From contig JAABTL010000003.1 of NCBI GenBank assembly GCA_011389865.1, forward strand, positions 1 through 64,000: 64,000 nt of DNA. Reading direction: 5' to 3'. The notes under the pieces were generated by a model that worked only from the letters and a program-made list of their open reading frames with translations, was not told where the DNA came from and did no database searches. Each line of letters opens with the position of its first letter. Within the stretch, counting starts at the first letter, position 1. The translations under genes were made by a program, and so were the position numbers. Shown piece by piece: positions 24,310 to 34,092 of the stretch. This stretch comes from Trueperaceae bacterium (GTDB taxonomy: Bacteria; Deinococcota; Deinococci; Deinococcales; Trueperaceae).

Positions 24310-27300
24310 TCAGCCGGCCGTTGCCCCCGCCCTTTTCGTCGCCACTGCCGCGCCTTTCGCCGCCGCCCGCTCGGCGTAGCGGCGCCGCTCGAAGCGGTAG
24401 AACGCCGCCGGCACCACGAACAGCGTCAGGAAGGTCGACGACACCACGCCGCCGAGGATGACCAGGCCCAGCGGCTGGCGAAACTCGTTCCCCTCGCCCA
24501 GGCCTAGCAGCAGCGGCACCGAGATGACGACGATCGTCAGGGCCGTCATGAGGATCGGTCGCAGGCGCAGCCGGCCGGCGCGCACCAGCGCCTCTCTCAG
24601 CGACTCGCCCTCCTGCAGCTGCCCCACCACGACGTCGAGCAGCAGGATGGCGTTCTTGGTCACCAGGCCGATGAGGATGACCACGCCCAGGACGCTGATC
24701 ACGTCGAGGGGTGTGCCGGTGAGGAAGAAGAGCCAGAAGGCGCCGACGAGGGCCAGCGGCACCGTCAGCAGCAGGTAGAGCGGGTAGCGCAGGCTGTTGA
24801 ACTGGCTCGCGATCACCAGGAAGTTGAGCAGCAGCGCGAGGGCGAACGCGATCGGTCCGTAGAACACCAGGTCGCCGAGCAGGTCGGGGCCGACGCCGGT
24901 GGTGACGCGCACCAGTCGGTCGGTGACGCCGGCAGCGGCGAACGCCTCCTCGACCTGGCTGCGCACCTGGAACTGGCCGGGGGAGCCGTCGACGATCTCG
25001 GCCGAGACCGTCGCCACGTACGACTGGTTGGCGCGGTCGATGGAGGTCGGTGCGGCCCGCAGCTCGAAGCGGCCGAGCAGGCCCAGCGGCAGGTAGGAGC
25101 GCAGGGCGGGGGCGAAGATCGGCAGCGACAGCAGCGTCTGCTCGTCGGCCACCGCGGCCGGGTTGACGCGGACGACGATCGGCGTCTCCTCGCCGGCCTC
25201 GCGCAGCTCGCCGGCGCGCACGCCGACGTTGTAGGCCCGCAGCGTGCCCGCCACCTCGCTGGTGGTGAGCCCGGTGCCGGCCAGCGCCGCGCTCGAGACG
25301 ACGAACACGCGCTCCGCGACGCTGCCCTCCAGGCTGGAGCGGACGTCGCGCAGCCACGGGTTGTCGGCCATGACGTCGCGCGCCAGGCGGTCGCGTACCT
25401 CGAGCAGCTCGCGGTCGTTGGCGGCCAGTGTCAGCGACAGGCCCGTCTCCACCGGGATCGCGCCACCGTCGTCCGAGGCGACCGACACGCGCGCCTCCGG
25501 GTAGGCGGCGAGGGCCGCCACGACCCGTGGCCGCAGCTCGTCGGCGACGTCGAACGCCGAGGCGTCGCGGCCGTCGAGCAGCTCCAGGCGCACGGTGGCG
25601 CGCACGGCGTTGGGGTTGCCGAAGGGGCCGCCGGTGCCGACGGTGGCCACGACGTCGCGCACCGCGGGGTGGTCGCGCACGACGCGCTCGGCGAGCGCTG
25701 CGACCGTGTCGGTGCGCGACAGCGGGGTGCCCGGGGGCAACTCGATCTGGACGGCCACCTGCCCGGCGTCGACCGGCGAGACGAAGTTGAAGCTGATCAG
25801 CGGGAAGATGACGCCGAGGCTGCCAACCAGCAGCGCGGCGACCACGAGCGTGGCGTTCGCGCGGTCGAGCACCCATCCGAGCGCGTCGCCGTAGCCCTCC
25901 CGCAGCTGCCGTACCGCACCATCGGTCAGCTCGTGCAGGCTGCGCAGGGGCGCGCCGACGAGGTGGTAGGCGGCGCGCCCGAGGTAGCGGCCCGCGCCCA
26001 GGAGCGGCGCGAGCAGCGCGGCGAGCAGCAGAAGCGCGACGACCGCCAGGGCGGCCGCGAGCGGCCAGCCGTCCGGCGCGCCCAGCCACGACGGGCTGAC
26101 GCGCTCCAGCCAACCGCCGAAGCCGCCGGGCCACCAACCCTGGCGGGTGACCAGCAGCACGGTGCCGGCCGCGGCCAGCAGGGCCACGGCGAAGCGCCTG
26201 CGGCGCCACAGCCGCAGCGTCCACGCGACGTCGCGGCGGACCGCGCCGAGGGCCCCGGGCACGTCGCGCCAGGCCGGCGGGAGCGGGTTCGGGAGGTAGG
26301 CGAGGCGCACGGTCAGGAAGAACATCGCCTCGAGGTAGCTCACCGCGATCGTGGCCGCCAGCGACAGACCGAACTGACTGAAGAACTGTCCGATGACGCC
26401 CGGCAGGAAGCCGATCGGGATGAACACCGCCAGCAGCGAGAGCGTGGCGGTGAGGACCGCCACCGAGACCTCGCCCGCGCCCTGCAGCACGGCCTCCTTC
26501 AGGCCCAGGCCCAGCGCGCGGTAGCGGTCGATGTTCTCCGCGATGACGATCGAGTCGTCGACCACCAGCCCCACCGCGACCGTGATCGCCAGCAGCGTGA
26601 CGACGTTGAAGGTGAAACCCAGCAGCCCGAAGACCACCACCGCGCCGGTCAGCGTGATGGGGATGGCGAGCACGACCGAGAAGGTCGACCCTAGGCGGCC
26701 GACGAAGAGCAGCACGACGAAGGCCACCGCCAGCACCGCCAGGAGCGTCTCGGTCAGCGTGTCGCGCACGGAGTTCTCGATGAACACCGTGCTGTCGCCG
26801 ATCGTGCGGACCTCGTAGCCGTCGGGCAGCTCGATCTCCGCGAGCCGCGCGCGCACGCCCCTGGCGGTCGAGACCGAGTTGGCGCCCGACGCCTTGCGGA
26901 CCTCGAGCAGCACCGCGCTCTCGCCGTTGAGCCGCACGAAGCGCTCCGGCGCGGCGAGCGTGTCGCGCACGGTGGCGACGTCGCTGACGAGCACCCCGCG
27001 GCTGGGGTCGACGAACAGCTCGGCGACCTCGTCGGCGTCGGCCGGCTCGCTGCGCACCGACAGCAGGATGCGCTCGCCGCCGACCTCGATGCTGCCGGCG
27101 GGGACGGTGGCGGAGGCGGCCCGGATGGCGCCGGCCACCTGCGAGGGCGACAGGCCTAGCGCCTCCAGGCGGGCCGGGTCGAGCAGCACCTGCACCTCGC
27201 GGGCGACCGGCGCGAGGGTGGTCACGGCCGCCACGCCGGCGACCTGCTGCAGCTGCGTCTCGATCCGTTCGCGGGCGACGCTGCGCACCTCGAGCAGGTC

Positions 27301-27747
27301 CTCGCCGGGCGCGATGAGCGCCAGCGTGAGGATCGCCTGGTCGTTCGGGTCGAACTTCTGGATGACGGGGTCGGAGGCGTCCTCGGGGAGCGTCGGGGCG
27401 ACCCGGTCGACCGCCTGCTTGACGTCGATGGCAGCCTGGTCGACCGAGGTGCCGAACACGAACTGGACGATGACGAAGGCGAAGCCCTCGCCGCTGAACG
27501 AGCTGATGTCGGTGACGCCGGAGATGGTCGCGACGGCGTCCTCGATCGGTTCGGCCAGCTGGCGGGCGGTCTCCGCCGAGCCCGCGCCCGGGTAGGTGAC
27601 GTTGACGGCGACGATCGGGAACTCGAACTCGGGGAGCAGGTCGACGCCGATGCGGCTGCCGGCCGAGAGGCCGAAGAAGACGACCGCTAGGAAGATGGAG
27701 AGCGCGAACACCCAGCGCTCGACGAAGAAGGCGACCAGCCGGTTCAT
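24310..27747 (-). CDS. Efflux RND transporter permease subunit (AcrB/HAE1-type)
   Basis: 1145 aa; VDLLPEFEFPIVAVNVTYPGAGSAE, VVDDSIVIAENIDRYRALG, LVTKNAILLLDVV. Confidence 0.95.
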   Translation of the reverse strand: MNRLVAFFVERWVFALSIFLAVVFFGLSAGSRIGVDLLPEFEFPIVAVNVTYPGAGSAETARQLAEPIEDAVATISGVTDISSFSGEGFAFVIVQFVFGTSVDQAAIDVKQAVDRVAPTLPEDASDPVIQKFDPNDQAILTLALIAPGEDLLEVRSVARERIETQLQQVAGVAAVTTLAPVAREVQVLLDPARLEALGLSPSQVAGAIRAASATVPAGSIEVGGERILLSVRSEPADADEVAELFVDPSRGVLVSDVATVRDTLAAPERFVRLNGESAVLLEVRKASGANSVSTARGVRARLAEIELPDGYEVRTIGDSTVFIENSVRDTLTETLLAVLAVAFVVLLFVGRLGSTFSVVLAIPITLTGAVVVFGLLGFTFNVVTLLAITVAVGLVVDDSIVIAENIDRYRALGLGLKEAVLQGAGEVSVAVLTATLSLLAVFIPIGFLPGVIGQFFSQFGLSLAATIAVSYLEAMFFLTVRLAYLPNPLPPAWRDVPGALGAVRRDVAWTLRLWRRRRFAVALLAAAGTVLLVTRQGWWPGGFGGWLERVSPSWLGAPDGWPLAAALAVVALLLLAALLAPLLGAGRYLGRAAYHLVGAPLRSLHELTDGAVRQLREGYGDALGWVLDRANATLVVAALLVGSLGVIFPLISFNFVSPVDAGQVAVQIELPPGTPLSRTDTVAALAERVVRDHPAVRDVVATVGTGGPFGNPNAVRATVRLELLDGRDASAFDVADELRPRVVAALAAYPEARVSVASDDGGAIPVETGLSLTLAANDRELLEVRDRLARDVMADNPWLRDVRSSLEGSVAERVFVVSSAALAGTGLTTSEVAGTLRAYNVGVRAGELREAGEETPIVVRVNPAAVADEQTLLSLPIFAPALRSYLPLGLLGRFELRAAPTSIDRANQSYVATVSAEIVDGSPGQFQVRSQVEEAFAAAGVTDRLVRVTTGVGPDLLGDLVFYGPIAFALALLLNFLVIASQFNSLRYPLYLLLTVPLALVGAFWLFFLTGTPLDVISVLGVVILIGLVTKNAILLLDVVVGQLQEGESLREALVRAGRLRLRPILMTALTIVVISVPLLLGLGEGNEFRQPLGLVILGGVVSSTFLTLFVVPAAFYRFERRRYAERAAAKGAAVATKRAGATAG

Positions 27748-27757
27748 GCGGTCGCGA

Positions 27758-29107
27758 TCACTCGACCACGACGCGGACGGGGGCGCCGTCGCGCACGTCC
27801 AGGGGCCGCGGCGAGATCACCAGGGCGCCCGGCACCAGCGCCTCCTCGGGCTCGCCGACGACCACCGCCACGTTGCCGCTCTCGGCCACGACCCGCACCT
27901 CGGTGCGGCGCGCCACGCTGCCCGTGCCCTCGTCGGCTACCTGGAACAGGTAGGTGCGGCCGGCGTCGGCGAGCAGCGCACCGGACGGGACCCGCAGGCC
28001 CTCGCCGAGCGTGACGTCGTAGCGCACCTCGGCCAGGGCGCCCGGGGGCGTGCGTGGCGCGTCGGCGTCGATCAACGCGAGCACCGTGACGAGCCGCGCC
28101 TGCTGGGCCTGGCGCTCGAGACGGGTGATGGTCGCCTGCAGCTCGATCCCGGCGTAGTCGATCGTCACCACGCCCGCGTTCTCGAGCACCGGCGCGTCCT
28201 CGGGCGGCACGGTGAACGACGCCACCTTGGGGCCGCTGCCCAGCAGGCGCGCCACCGGGCTGCCCGCGCCGACGAACTCGCCGACCTCGACGAAGAGCTC
28301 GGCCACGTCGCCGGCGAACGGGGCGAGCACGACCGTCTCGGCGAGCGCGTCGCTCGCCTGGCGCAGCTGGAGCTCGGCCTGCTGCACCTGCAGCTCGAGC
28401 AGCGCCAGGTCTTCGGTGTCGGCGCGGCCCGCGCGCTCGACGGCATCGCGCGCCTGCAACGCGGCCGACTGGGCCTGCGACGCCTGCGCCCGCAGGGCAT
28501 CGACGTCCGTGGGCGCCACCGCTCCGAGCTCGAGCAGCGACTCGGCCTCGGCGAGCTGGCGGCGGACCAGCGCCAGGTTCTGCTCCGCCGTGGTGGCGGC
28601 GGCGGCGGTCTGCAGGGTGGCGTCGGTCGAGCTGCGGCGGGCGCGCTCGAGCTGGATCTCGGCCTGTGCCAGGGCGAGCTCGGCGCCGTCGAAGGCCACG
28701 CGCGCCTGGTCGTCGTCGAGTCGGACGAGCGGATCGCCCTCGGCCACGGTGGCGCCCTCGCGCGCGAGGATGGCGGCGACGCGGCCGGTCGCACCCGACG
28801 CCACCCGGCTCTCCTGCGCGGGCCGGAGCGTGACCGAGGCGCTGCGGGTGGCGACGAGGGGACCGACGTTGGCGGGCGCGGCGCGCACGGCGCGCGCCGG
28901 ATCAGCGGACGCCGTGGCGGCTGCCGTGGAGCCGGCGTCCGCTTGGGCGTCGTCACCCGACCCGTTGCCGCAGGCCACCAGCGTCGCGCCGAGGGCGAGC
29001 GTCAGGGCCAGCGCGGCGACCAGCGCACGGCCGCCGTGCACGGCGGACTTGCCGCGCACGGCCGTGCGCGGCGCGTTCACCGCGGCTTGACGGTCCTCAG
29101 CGACCAT
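27758..29107 (-). CDS. RND efflux periplasmic adaptor (membrane fusion protein), probable lipoprotein
   Basis: 449 aa; lipobox-like ALGATLVACGNG; coiled-coil hairpin and barrel-sandwich (AILAREGATVAEGDPLVRLDDDQARVAFDGAE). Confidence 0.88.
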   Translation of the reverse strand: MVAEDRQAAVNAPRTAVRGKSAVHGGRALVAALALTLALGATLVACGNGSGDDAQADAGSTAAATASADPARAVRAAPANVGPLVATRSASVTLRPAQESRVASGATGRVAAILAREGATVAEGDPLVRLDDDQARVAFDGAELALAQAEIQLERARRSSTDATLQTAAAATTAEQNLALVRRQLAEAESLLELGAVAPTDVDALRAQASQAQSAALQARDAVERAGRADTEDLALLELQVQQAELQLRQASDALAETVVLAPFAGDVAELFVEVGEFVGAGSPVARLLGSGPKVASFTVPPEDAPVLENAGVVTIDYAGIELQATITRLERQAQQARLVTVLALIDADAPRTPPGALAEVRYDVTLGEGLRVPSGALLADAGRTYLFQVADEGTGSVARRTEVRVVAESGNVAVVVGEPEEALVPGALVISPRPLDVRDGAPVRVVVE

Positions 29108-30278
29108 CCCATCCCTCCAGCGGCACCAGGGTGCCGGCCTGTAGGTCGAGCAGCGCCAGCATGAGGCCGTGCTCGGCCTGCACGGCCTGCAGCTCGGCCT
29201 GCCGGGTCGTCAGTCTGGCCTGCTCGAGCGCGATCTCGGCGATCAGGCCCGCCTCGAAGCGGCGCACCTCGATCGCCTCGCGCTCGAGCGCCTGCGTCAG
29301 GGCGTCACGCGCGATGCGGTCGGTCTCGCGGGCGGTGACGACCGCGTTCAGGAGCGCGCGCGTGCGCAGCGCGAGGCCGCGCCGCGCCTCGGCGGCTCCG
29401 GCCTCCGCCTGGGCGAGCTGCGTCTCCGCCTGCTCGATCTGGGCGCGCGACGCGAAGCTCGGGTCGAGCAGGTCGACGCCGATCCGGGCCAGCTCGACGC
29501 CGTGGGTGATCTGCAGGAGGGTGGGCAGGCCCTCGAGCGCGGCCTCGAACGCCGCGTCCTCCGGCAGCGGTCGCTCGAGCCGCTCGCGCGCGAGCGGCTG
29601 CAGGGCGACGGGTCCCTGGTGGCCCGTCAGGCCGGCGAGGTCCGCGCGCGCCAAGGCCAGGCCGTCGCGGGCTGCCGCGAGGTTCTTCTCGGCGTCCTCG
29701 AGGCTGGTGACCGCCTCCTCGACGTCGAGTCGGGTGGCGCTGCCGCGCTCGGCGCGCAGGCGGGCGATGTCGACGGCACGGTCGGACAGGTCGCGCGCGG
29801 CGGTCGCGAGCTCCACTTGCAGCTCGGTCTCGCGCACCCGGGCCCAGGCGCCCGCGACCTCGGCCAGCGCGTCGAGGCGGGCGGCGCGTGCCTCCGCCTC
29901 GGCCAGCGCGACGGCCTGGCGGGCGCGGGTCAGGTCGAGTCGCAACGCCAGCGGGTCCGCCTCGGTGCGGACCAGCGCCCGCTCCGCCTCGGCGAGGTCG
30001 AGTTCGGCGGTGACGACACCGACGCGCCCGTCGACGGTGGCGAGCAGGTCGTCGAGGCCGGCCGGGTCCGCGGTAGGCGTGGGCACGGTCGCGTCTTGGG
30101 CGAACGCGGTGGCGAGGATGCCGGCGGCGACGATGCCGGCGGCGATCCACGCGCGCGGGCGCGCGTAACCGCGCGGGCGCGCGTGAACGAGCGGGCGCGC
30201 CAAGCGCGCGTGTGCGGACGCGCGGGCGAGCCGGCGGAGGCCGGCGGCGGGCGCGGTGGGGCGGTGGGACGGCGTCAC
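29097..30278 (-). CDS. TolC family outer membrane protein
   Basis: Probable GTG start at 30278; signal AGIVAAGILATAFAQ; repeated long-helix segments (TRARQAVALAEAEARAARLDALAEVAGAWARVRETELQ). Confidence 0.8.
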   Translation of the reverse strand: MTPSHRPTAPAAGLRRLARASAHARLARPLVHARPRGYARPRAWIAAGIVAAGILATAFAQDATVPTPTADPAGLDDLLATVDGRVGVVTAELDLAEAERALVRTEADPLALRLDLTRARQAVALAEAEARAARLDALAEVAGAWARVRETELQVELATAARDLSDRAVDIARLRAERGSATRLDVEEAVTSLEDAEKNLAAARDGLALARADLAGLTGHQGPVALQPLARERLERPLPEDAAFEAALEGLPTLLQITHGVELARIGVDLLDPSFASRAQIEQAETQLAQAEAGAAEARRGLALRTRALLNAVVTARETDRIARDALTQALEREAIEVRRFEAGLIAEIALEQARLTTRQAELQAVQAEHGLMLALLDLQAGTLVPLEGWDGR

Positions 30279-31789
30279 GGCAGGACCTCCGAGAGGGGAA
30301 CGGCGTAGGCGGTGTAGGTGTCGAGCACGGCGGAGAGTTGGTCGATGCGCGCCCGGGCGTGGCCGAGGACGGCCTGGCGCCACTGCAGATGGGCCTGCAG
30401 GCGCTCCAGCTCGCTCGCGCCGCCGGCGGCGTAGCGCGCGTCGGTGGCGTCGCGTTCGAGCGTGGCCAGCTCGAGCTCGAACGCGCTGAGATCGACGCGG
30501 GCGGCGGCCGTCGCCATGGCGGCCTCGAGCCCCTGCTGGGCGAGGTTGGCGCGGTCGACGACCGCCGCGAGACCGGCGTCGGCGGCGGCCCGCTGTTGCC
30601 GTAGCGCGTCGCTCTCCATGAGGGACTGGGGCGAGAACGACCAGGAGAGCGAGACGCTCAGGACGCCGCGGACGGTGGGTGCGGTGCCCTCGGGCGCCAG
30701 GCCCTCCAGGCCGCCGCCCCCGTTGCCCCCGCCGCCGCTGGCGTAGCTGATCGCCGGTTGCAGCGTGCGGCTCTCGAGCCCGACGGTGACGGAACCGCCG
30801 TCGTCGAGGAGCCAGGTGTAGCCGCCCTGGAGGGTCGGCAGGAGGGCGCGCTCCGCGTTGCGGGCACCGACGTCCGCGAGGGCGAGATCGAGCGTGGCAC
30901 GGATCACGTCCGGCGGGGTGCCGAGCACGGGCGCCAGCGCGAAGGGACCATCGAGCCGGGCGTCGCCGGCGAGCGACGCGCTGCGGGCGACGGCCAGCTC
31001 GCGCTGCCGCCGCGCGTCGCGCAGCGAGGCCATGGCCTCGCGTCGGGCAAGCTCCGCGCGCCCGACCTCGAGCGCGCTGGCGCCGCCGACCTCAGCGCGC
31101 CGGCGGGCACCGCTCTCGGCGAGCTCGGCCAGCGCGAGCCCGTCCTCCGCGAGGCCGACGCCGAGGTCGGCCAGCCACACGCCCAGGGCGGCCTGCACCG
31201 CCTGCGCCTCGAGGCCCGCGCGGGCCTCGCGCGCCTGCAGATCCGCGCGCTCGGCCTCGATCCGGCGCTGGTCGCCGAGGTCGGCGAGGTCGCCGAAGAG
31301 GAAGGGGCGGAGCACCACGCGGACCGAGAAGCTCTCGCTGGCCTCGTCGATGTCGAAGAGGTCCTCGAAGGGCGGCGGGAGGGGGTCGGTGGCCGGGTCG
31401 ACCTGCAGGCGCTGGAGGTCGAACTGGCCCGAGAGCGCGATGGGCGCGCGGACCGCGTCGGCGCGGAGGGCGGCGGCGCGGGCTAGGGCGTCGGCGGCCG
31501 CCAGCGCGGGGTGGCCATCGAGGGCGCGCAGCAGGGCGGCGAGTTGGTCGCTGGCGGCGGGGTCGACCTCGGTCGAGGGCACCTCGGTCGCTGCCGAGGG
31601 GCTCGTGCCTGCGGCCGGGGTCCCCTGCGCGGCGGCCGTGGCGGCGAGCAGCGCGGCGAGCAGCGCGGCCGCGGCCCATCGGTGGCGCCGTTCCGGGCGC
31701 CGCGCCGGGCCGGCGCGCTGCGCCGGGCCGGCGTGCTGCGGCGGGCGGGCGCCCGGCTGGGCTCCGCCGCTCGGGCGAGGCTCGGTCAC
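30275..31789 (-). CDS. TolC family outer membrane protein (second)
   Basis: Probable GTG start at 31789 overlapping the marR end; signal AAALLAALLAATAAAQ; helical TolC-like repeats (REAMASLRDARRQRELAVARSASLAGD). Confidence 0.75.
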   Translation of the reverse strand: MTEPRPSGGAQPGARPPQHAGPAQRAGPARRPERRHRWAAAALLAALLAATAAAQGTPAAGTSPSAATEVPSTEVDPAASDQLAALLRALDGHPALAAADALARAAALRADAVRAPIALSGQFDLQRLQVDPATDPLPPPFEDLFDIDEASESFSVRVVLRPFLFGDLADLGDQRRIEAERADLQAREARAGLEAQAVQAALGVWLADLGVGLAEDGLALAELAESGARRRAEVGGASALEVGRAELARREAMASLRDARRQRELAVARSASLAGDARLDGPFALAPVLGTPPDVIRATLDLALADVGARNAERALLPTLQGGYTWLLDDGGSVTVGLESRTLQPAISYASGGGGNGGGGLEGLAPEGTAPTVRGVLSVSLSWSFSPQSLMESDALRQQRAAADAGLAAVVDRANLAQQGLEAAMATAAARVDLSAFELELATLERDATDARYAAGGASELERLQAHLQWRQAVLGHARARIDQLSAVLDTYTAYAVPLSEVLP

Positions 31790-32262
31790 GCTTGCCCCGT
31801 GCGGGTCAGCAGGTCGACGACGCGCGACGTGGCGCGCAGGTCGTCGAGCGGGACGGGGGACAGCCGCTCCTCGGCGGTGGCGAGCCACACCTCGCCCGCC
31901 CGCTCCAGCGTGGCGAGACCGGCGTCGGTCACCTGTAGGTGCACGCGGCGACGGTCGCTCGGGTCGACGGCGCGCGCGACGAGCTCGCGCCCCTGCAGCT
32001 CGCGGAGGACCGCGGACACCGCGCTCTGGACGGTCTCTAGCTGCTCCGCGAGGGCCTTCGGCTGGTCGATGCCGCGCTGGATCATCAGGAGCACGAGCAC
32101 CTGCGAGGGGCTGAGGCCGAGCGGCTCGAACGCGCGCTGGGCCAAGTGCTGGACGGCGCGGAGTGCGGCCATCGCGTGCAACGCCAACTCGCGCACGATG
32201 GTGGCGCGCTCGGCGGCGTCGCTGGCGGGGGGCACGTCGGGGGGCTGCGGCATGGACCTCAC
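31786..32262 (-). CDS. MarR family transcriptional regulator
   Basis: 158 aa (GTG 32262 or ATG 32253); LGLSPSQVLVLLMIQRG...LAEQLETVQSAVSAVLRELQGRELVARAVDPSDRRRVHLQVTDAG. Confidence 0.92.
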   Translation of the reverse strand: MRSMPQPPDVPPASDAAERATIVRELALHAMAALRAVQHLAQRAFEPLGLSPSQVLVLLMIQRGIDQPKALAEQLETVQSAVSAVLRELQGRELVARAVDPSDRRRVHLQVTDAGLATLERAGEVWLATAEERLSPVPLDDLRATSRVVDLLTRTGQA

Positions 32263-32270
32263 AGCATTCG

Positions 32271-32323
32271 CTTCACCTGTGTGAAGTACCGTCAGCCAGC
32301 CGACAATCGTTCACCCGTGTGAA
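32271..32323. promoter_or_regulatory. Two palindromic operators TTCAC-N4-GTGAA upstream of marR/RND operon
   Basis: CTTCAC-ctgt-GTGAAG (32271-32286) and TTCAC-ccgt-GTGAA (32310-32323). Confidence 0.7.
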
Positions 32324-32387
32324 GCACATCGTGCCGTGGCTCACGTTGGGTTAGCCTTGGATGATACGAGCTACCCGAGGAGGCTGC

Positions 32388-34031
32388 ATGCCCGTGCACC
32401 CCGACGCCGGACGCCCCGCCGCACCCGAACACCGCGCCCACGTGCCCAGGCTCGTGGCGGACTACTACACCCACGCCCCCGACGCCGCCGACCCGCGCCA
32501 ACGGGTGGCGTTCGGCACCTCGGGCCACCGCGGTCGCGCCAGCGAGGGCGCGTTCAACGACGCCCACGTGGCAGCCATCGTCGAGGCGGTCGTCGAGCAC
32601 CGCCGCGAGGCCGGTGTCGGCGGCCCCCTGTTCCTCGGGGCCGACACGCACGCGCTCTCCGAACCCGCGTTCCGGACGGCGCTGGAGGTGTTGGCCGGCC
32701 ACGGGGTCGAGGTGGTCGTCGAGCGCGACCTCGAACCGCTGCCCACGCCGGTCGTCTCGCACGCGATCCTGCGGCACGCCGCCGTGCGCGGCCAGCGTGC
32801 CGACGGCATCGTGATCACGCCGTCCCACAACCCGCCGCAGGATGGCGGCATCAAGTACAACCCGCCCCATGGCGGGCCGGCGGGCGCCGACGTGACCGGT
32901 GCGATCGAGCGGCGAGCCAACGCGTTGCTCGAGGCCGGCGGCGGCGCGACGAGGCGCAGCGACTGGCGCGCCGCGATCTCGGCCGACACCACGCACCGGC
33001 GTGACGTGGTGGGGCCCTACGTCGACGACCTGCGCAGCGCTCTCGACCTCGAGGCCGTGCGCGCGGCCGGCGTGCGGATGGGCGTCGACCCGATGGGCGG
33101 CGCCAGCCTCGCCACCTGGGACCGTGTGGCCGACACGTACGCGCTCGATCTCGTCGTCGTCGACCGCACGATCGACGCCTCCTTCGCCTTCATGCCGCTC
33201 GACCACGACGGCAAGGTGCGCATGGACTGCAGCTCGCCCTACGCCATGGCGAACCTGCTGCGCCTGCGCGACCGCTTCGACGTGGCCTTCGGCAACGACC
33301 CCGACGCGGATCGTCATGGGATCGTGGTGCCCGGCAGCGGGTTGCTCGACCCCAACGCCTACCTCGCGGTGGCGATCGACTACCTCCTGGGCCACCGCGA
33401 CGGCTGGTCGCCCGACCTGGCGGTCGGCAAGACGCTGGTGTCGAGCGCGCTGATCGACCGCGTCGTCGCGCGGGCAGGGCGCCGGCTCGAGGAGGTGCCG
33501 GTCGGCTTCAAGTGGTTCGTCGAAGGGCTCCACGACGGGCGCATCGCGTTCGGCGGCGAGGAGTCGGCGGGCGCCAGCTTCCTGAGGCGCGACGGCCGCA
33601 CCTGGACGACCGACAAGGACGGCATCCTGCTGGCGCTGCTGGCGGCCGAGATGACGGCGGTGACCGGCGACGATCCCGGCAAGCGGCACGCGGCGCTGAC
33701 GGCCGAACTCGGCGCGACCGCCTACCGTCGCGTCGACGCGCCCGCGACGCCCGAGCAGAAGCGTGCCCTCGCCAGCCTGTCGCCCGCTGCGGTCACCGAC
33801 ACGGAGCTGGCGGGCGACCGCGTCACCGCCGTGCTGACGCGCGCGCCGGGCAACGACGCCCCGATCGGCGGCCTCAAGGTGGTCACCGAGCGCGGCTGGT
33901 TCGCCGCCCGGCCGTCGGGCACCGAAGACGTGTACAAGATCTACGCCGAGAGTTTCGGGGGCGAGGCCCACCTGGAGCGGCTGATCGCGGAGGCGCGGGA
34001 GCTGGTCGCACGTGCGTTTGGGGGTGTCTGA
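32388..34031 (+). CDS. pgm: Phosphoglucomutase (alpha-D-glucose phosphate-specific)
   Basis: ATG 32388 after [82 protein letters not shown]. Confidence 0.94.
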   Translation: MPVHPDAGRPAAPEHRAHVPRLVADYYTHAPDAADPRQRVAFGTSGHRGRASEGAFNDAHVAAIVEAVVEHRREAGVGGPLFLGADTHALSEPAFRTALEVLAGHGVEVVVERDLEPLPTPVVSHAILRHAAVRGQRADGIVITPSHNPPQDGGIKYNPPHGGPAGADVTGAIERRANALLEAGGGATRRSDWRAAISADTTHRRDVVGPYVDDLRSALDLEAVRAAGVRMGVDPMGGASLATWDRVADTYALDLVVVDRTIDASFAFMPLDHDGKVRMDCSSPYAMANLLRLRDRFDVAFGNDPDADRHGIVVPGSGLLDPNAYLAVAIDYLLGHRDGWSPDLAVGKTLVSSALIDRVVARAGRRLEEVPVGFKWFVEGLHDGRIAFGGEESAGASFLRRDGRTWTTDKDGILLALLAAEMTAVTGDDPGKRHAALTAELGATAYRRVDAPATPEQKRALASLSPAAVTDTELAGDRVTAVLTRAPGNDAPIGGLKVVTERGWFAARPSGTEDVYKIYAESFGGEAHLERLIAEARELVARAFGGV

Positions 34032-34088
34032 GGGTTACGCCCTCAGACACCACCAAACGCCTGGTGTGCCCGGCGCAGCCGGGCACAC
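34023..34088 (+). terminator. Tandem hairpins downstream of pgm (bidirectional terminator candidate)
   Basis: GGTGTCTGAGGG-ttacg-CCCTCAGACACC (34023-34051, spans the pgm stop) and GTGTGCCCGGC-gca-GCCGGGCACAC (34064-34088). Confidence 0.7.
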
Positions 34089-34092
34089 ACCT

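Noticed and set aside
30155-30207. GC-rich near-repeats (GCGCGGGCGCGCGTRAAC) near the TolC signal peptide
   Set aside because: Short, imperfect and explainable by a low-complexity Arg/Ala/Pro N-terminal coding segment.
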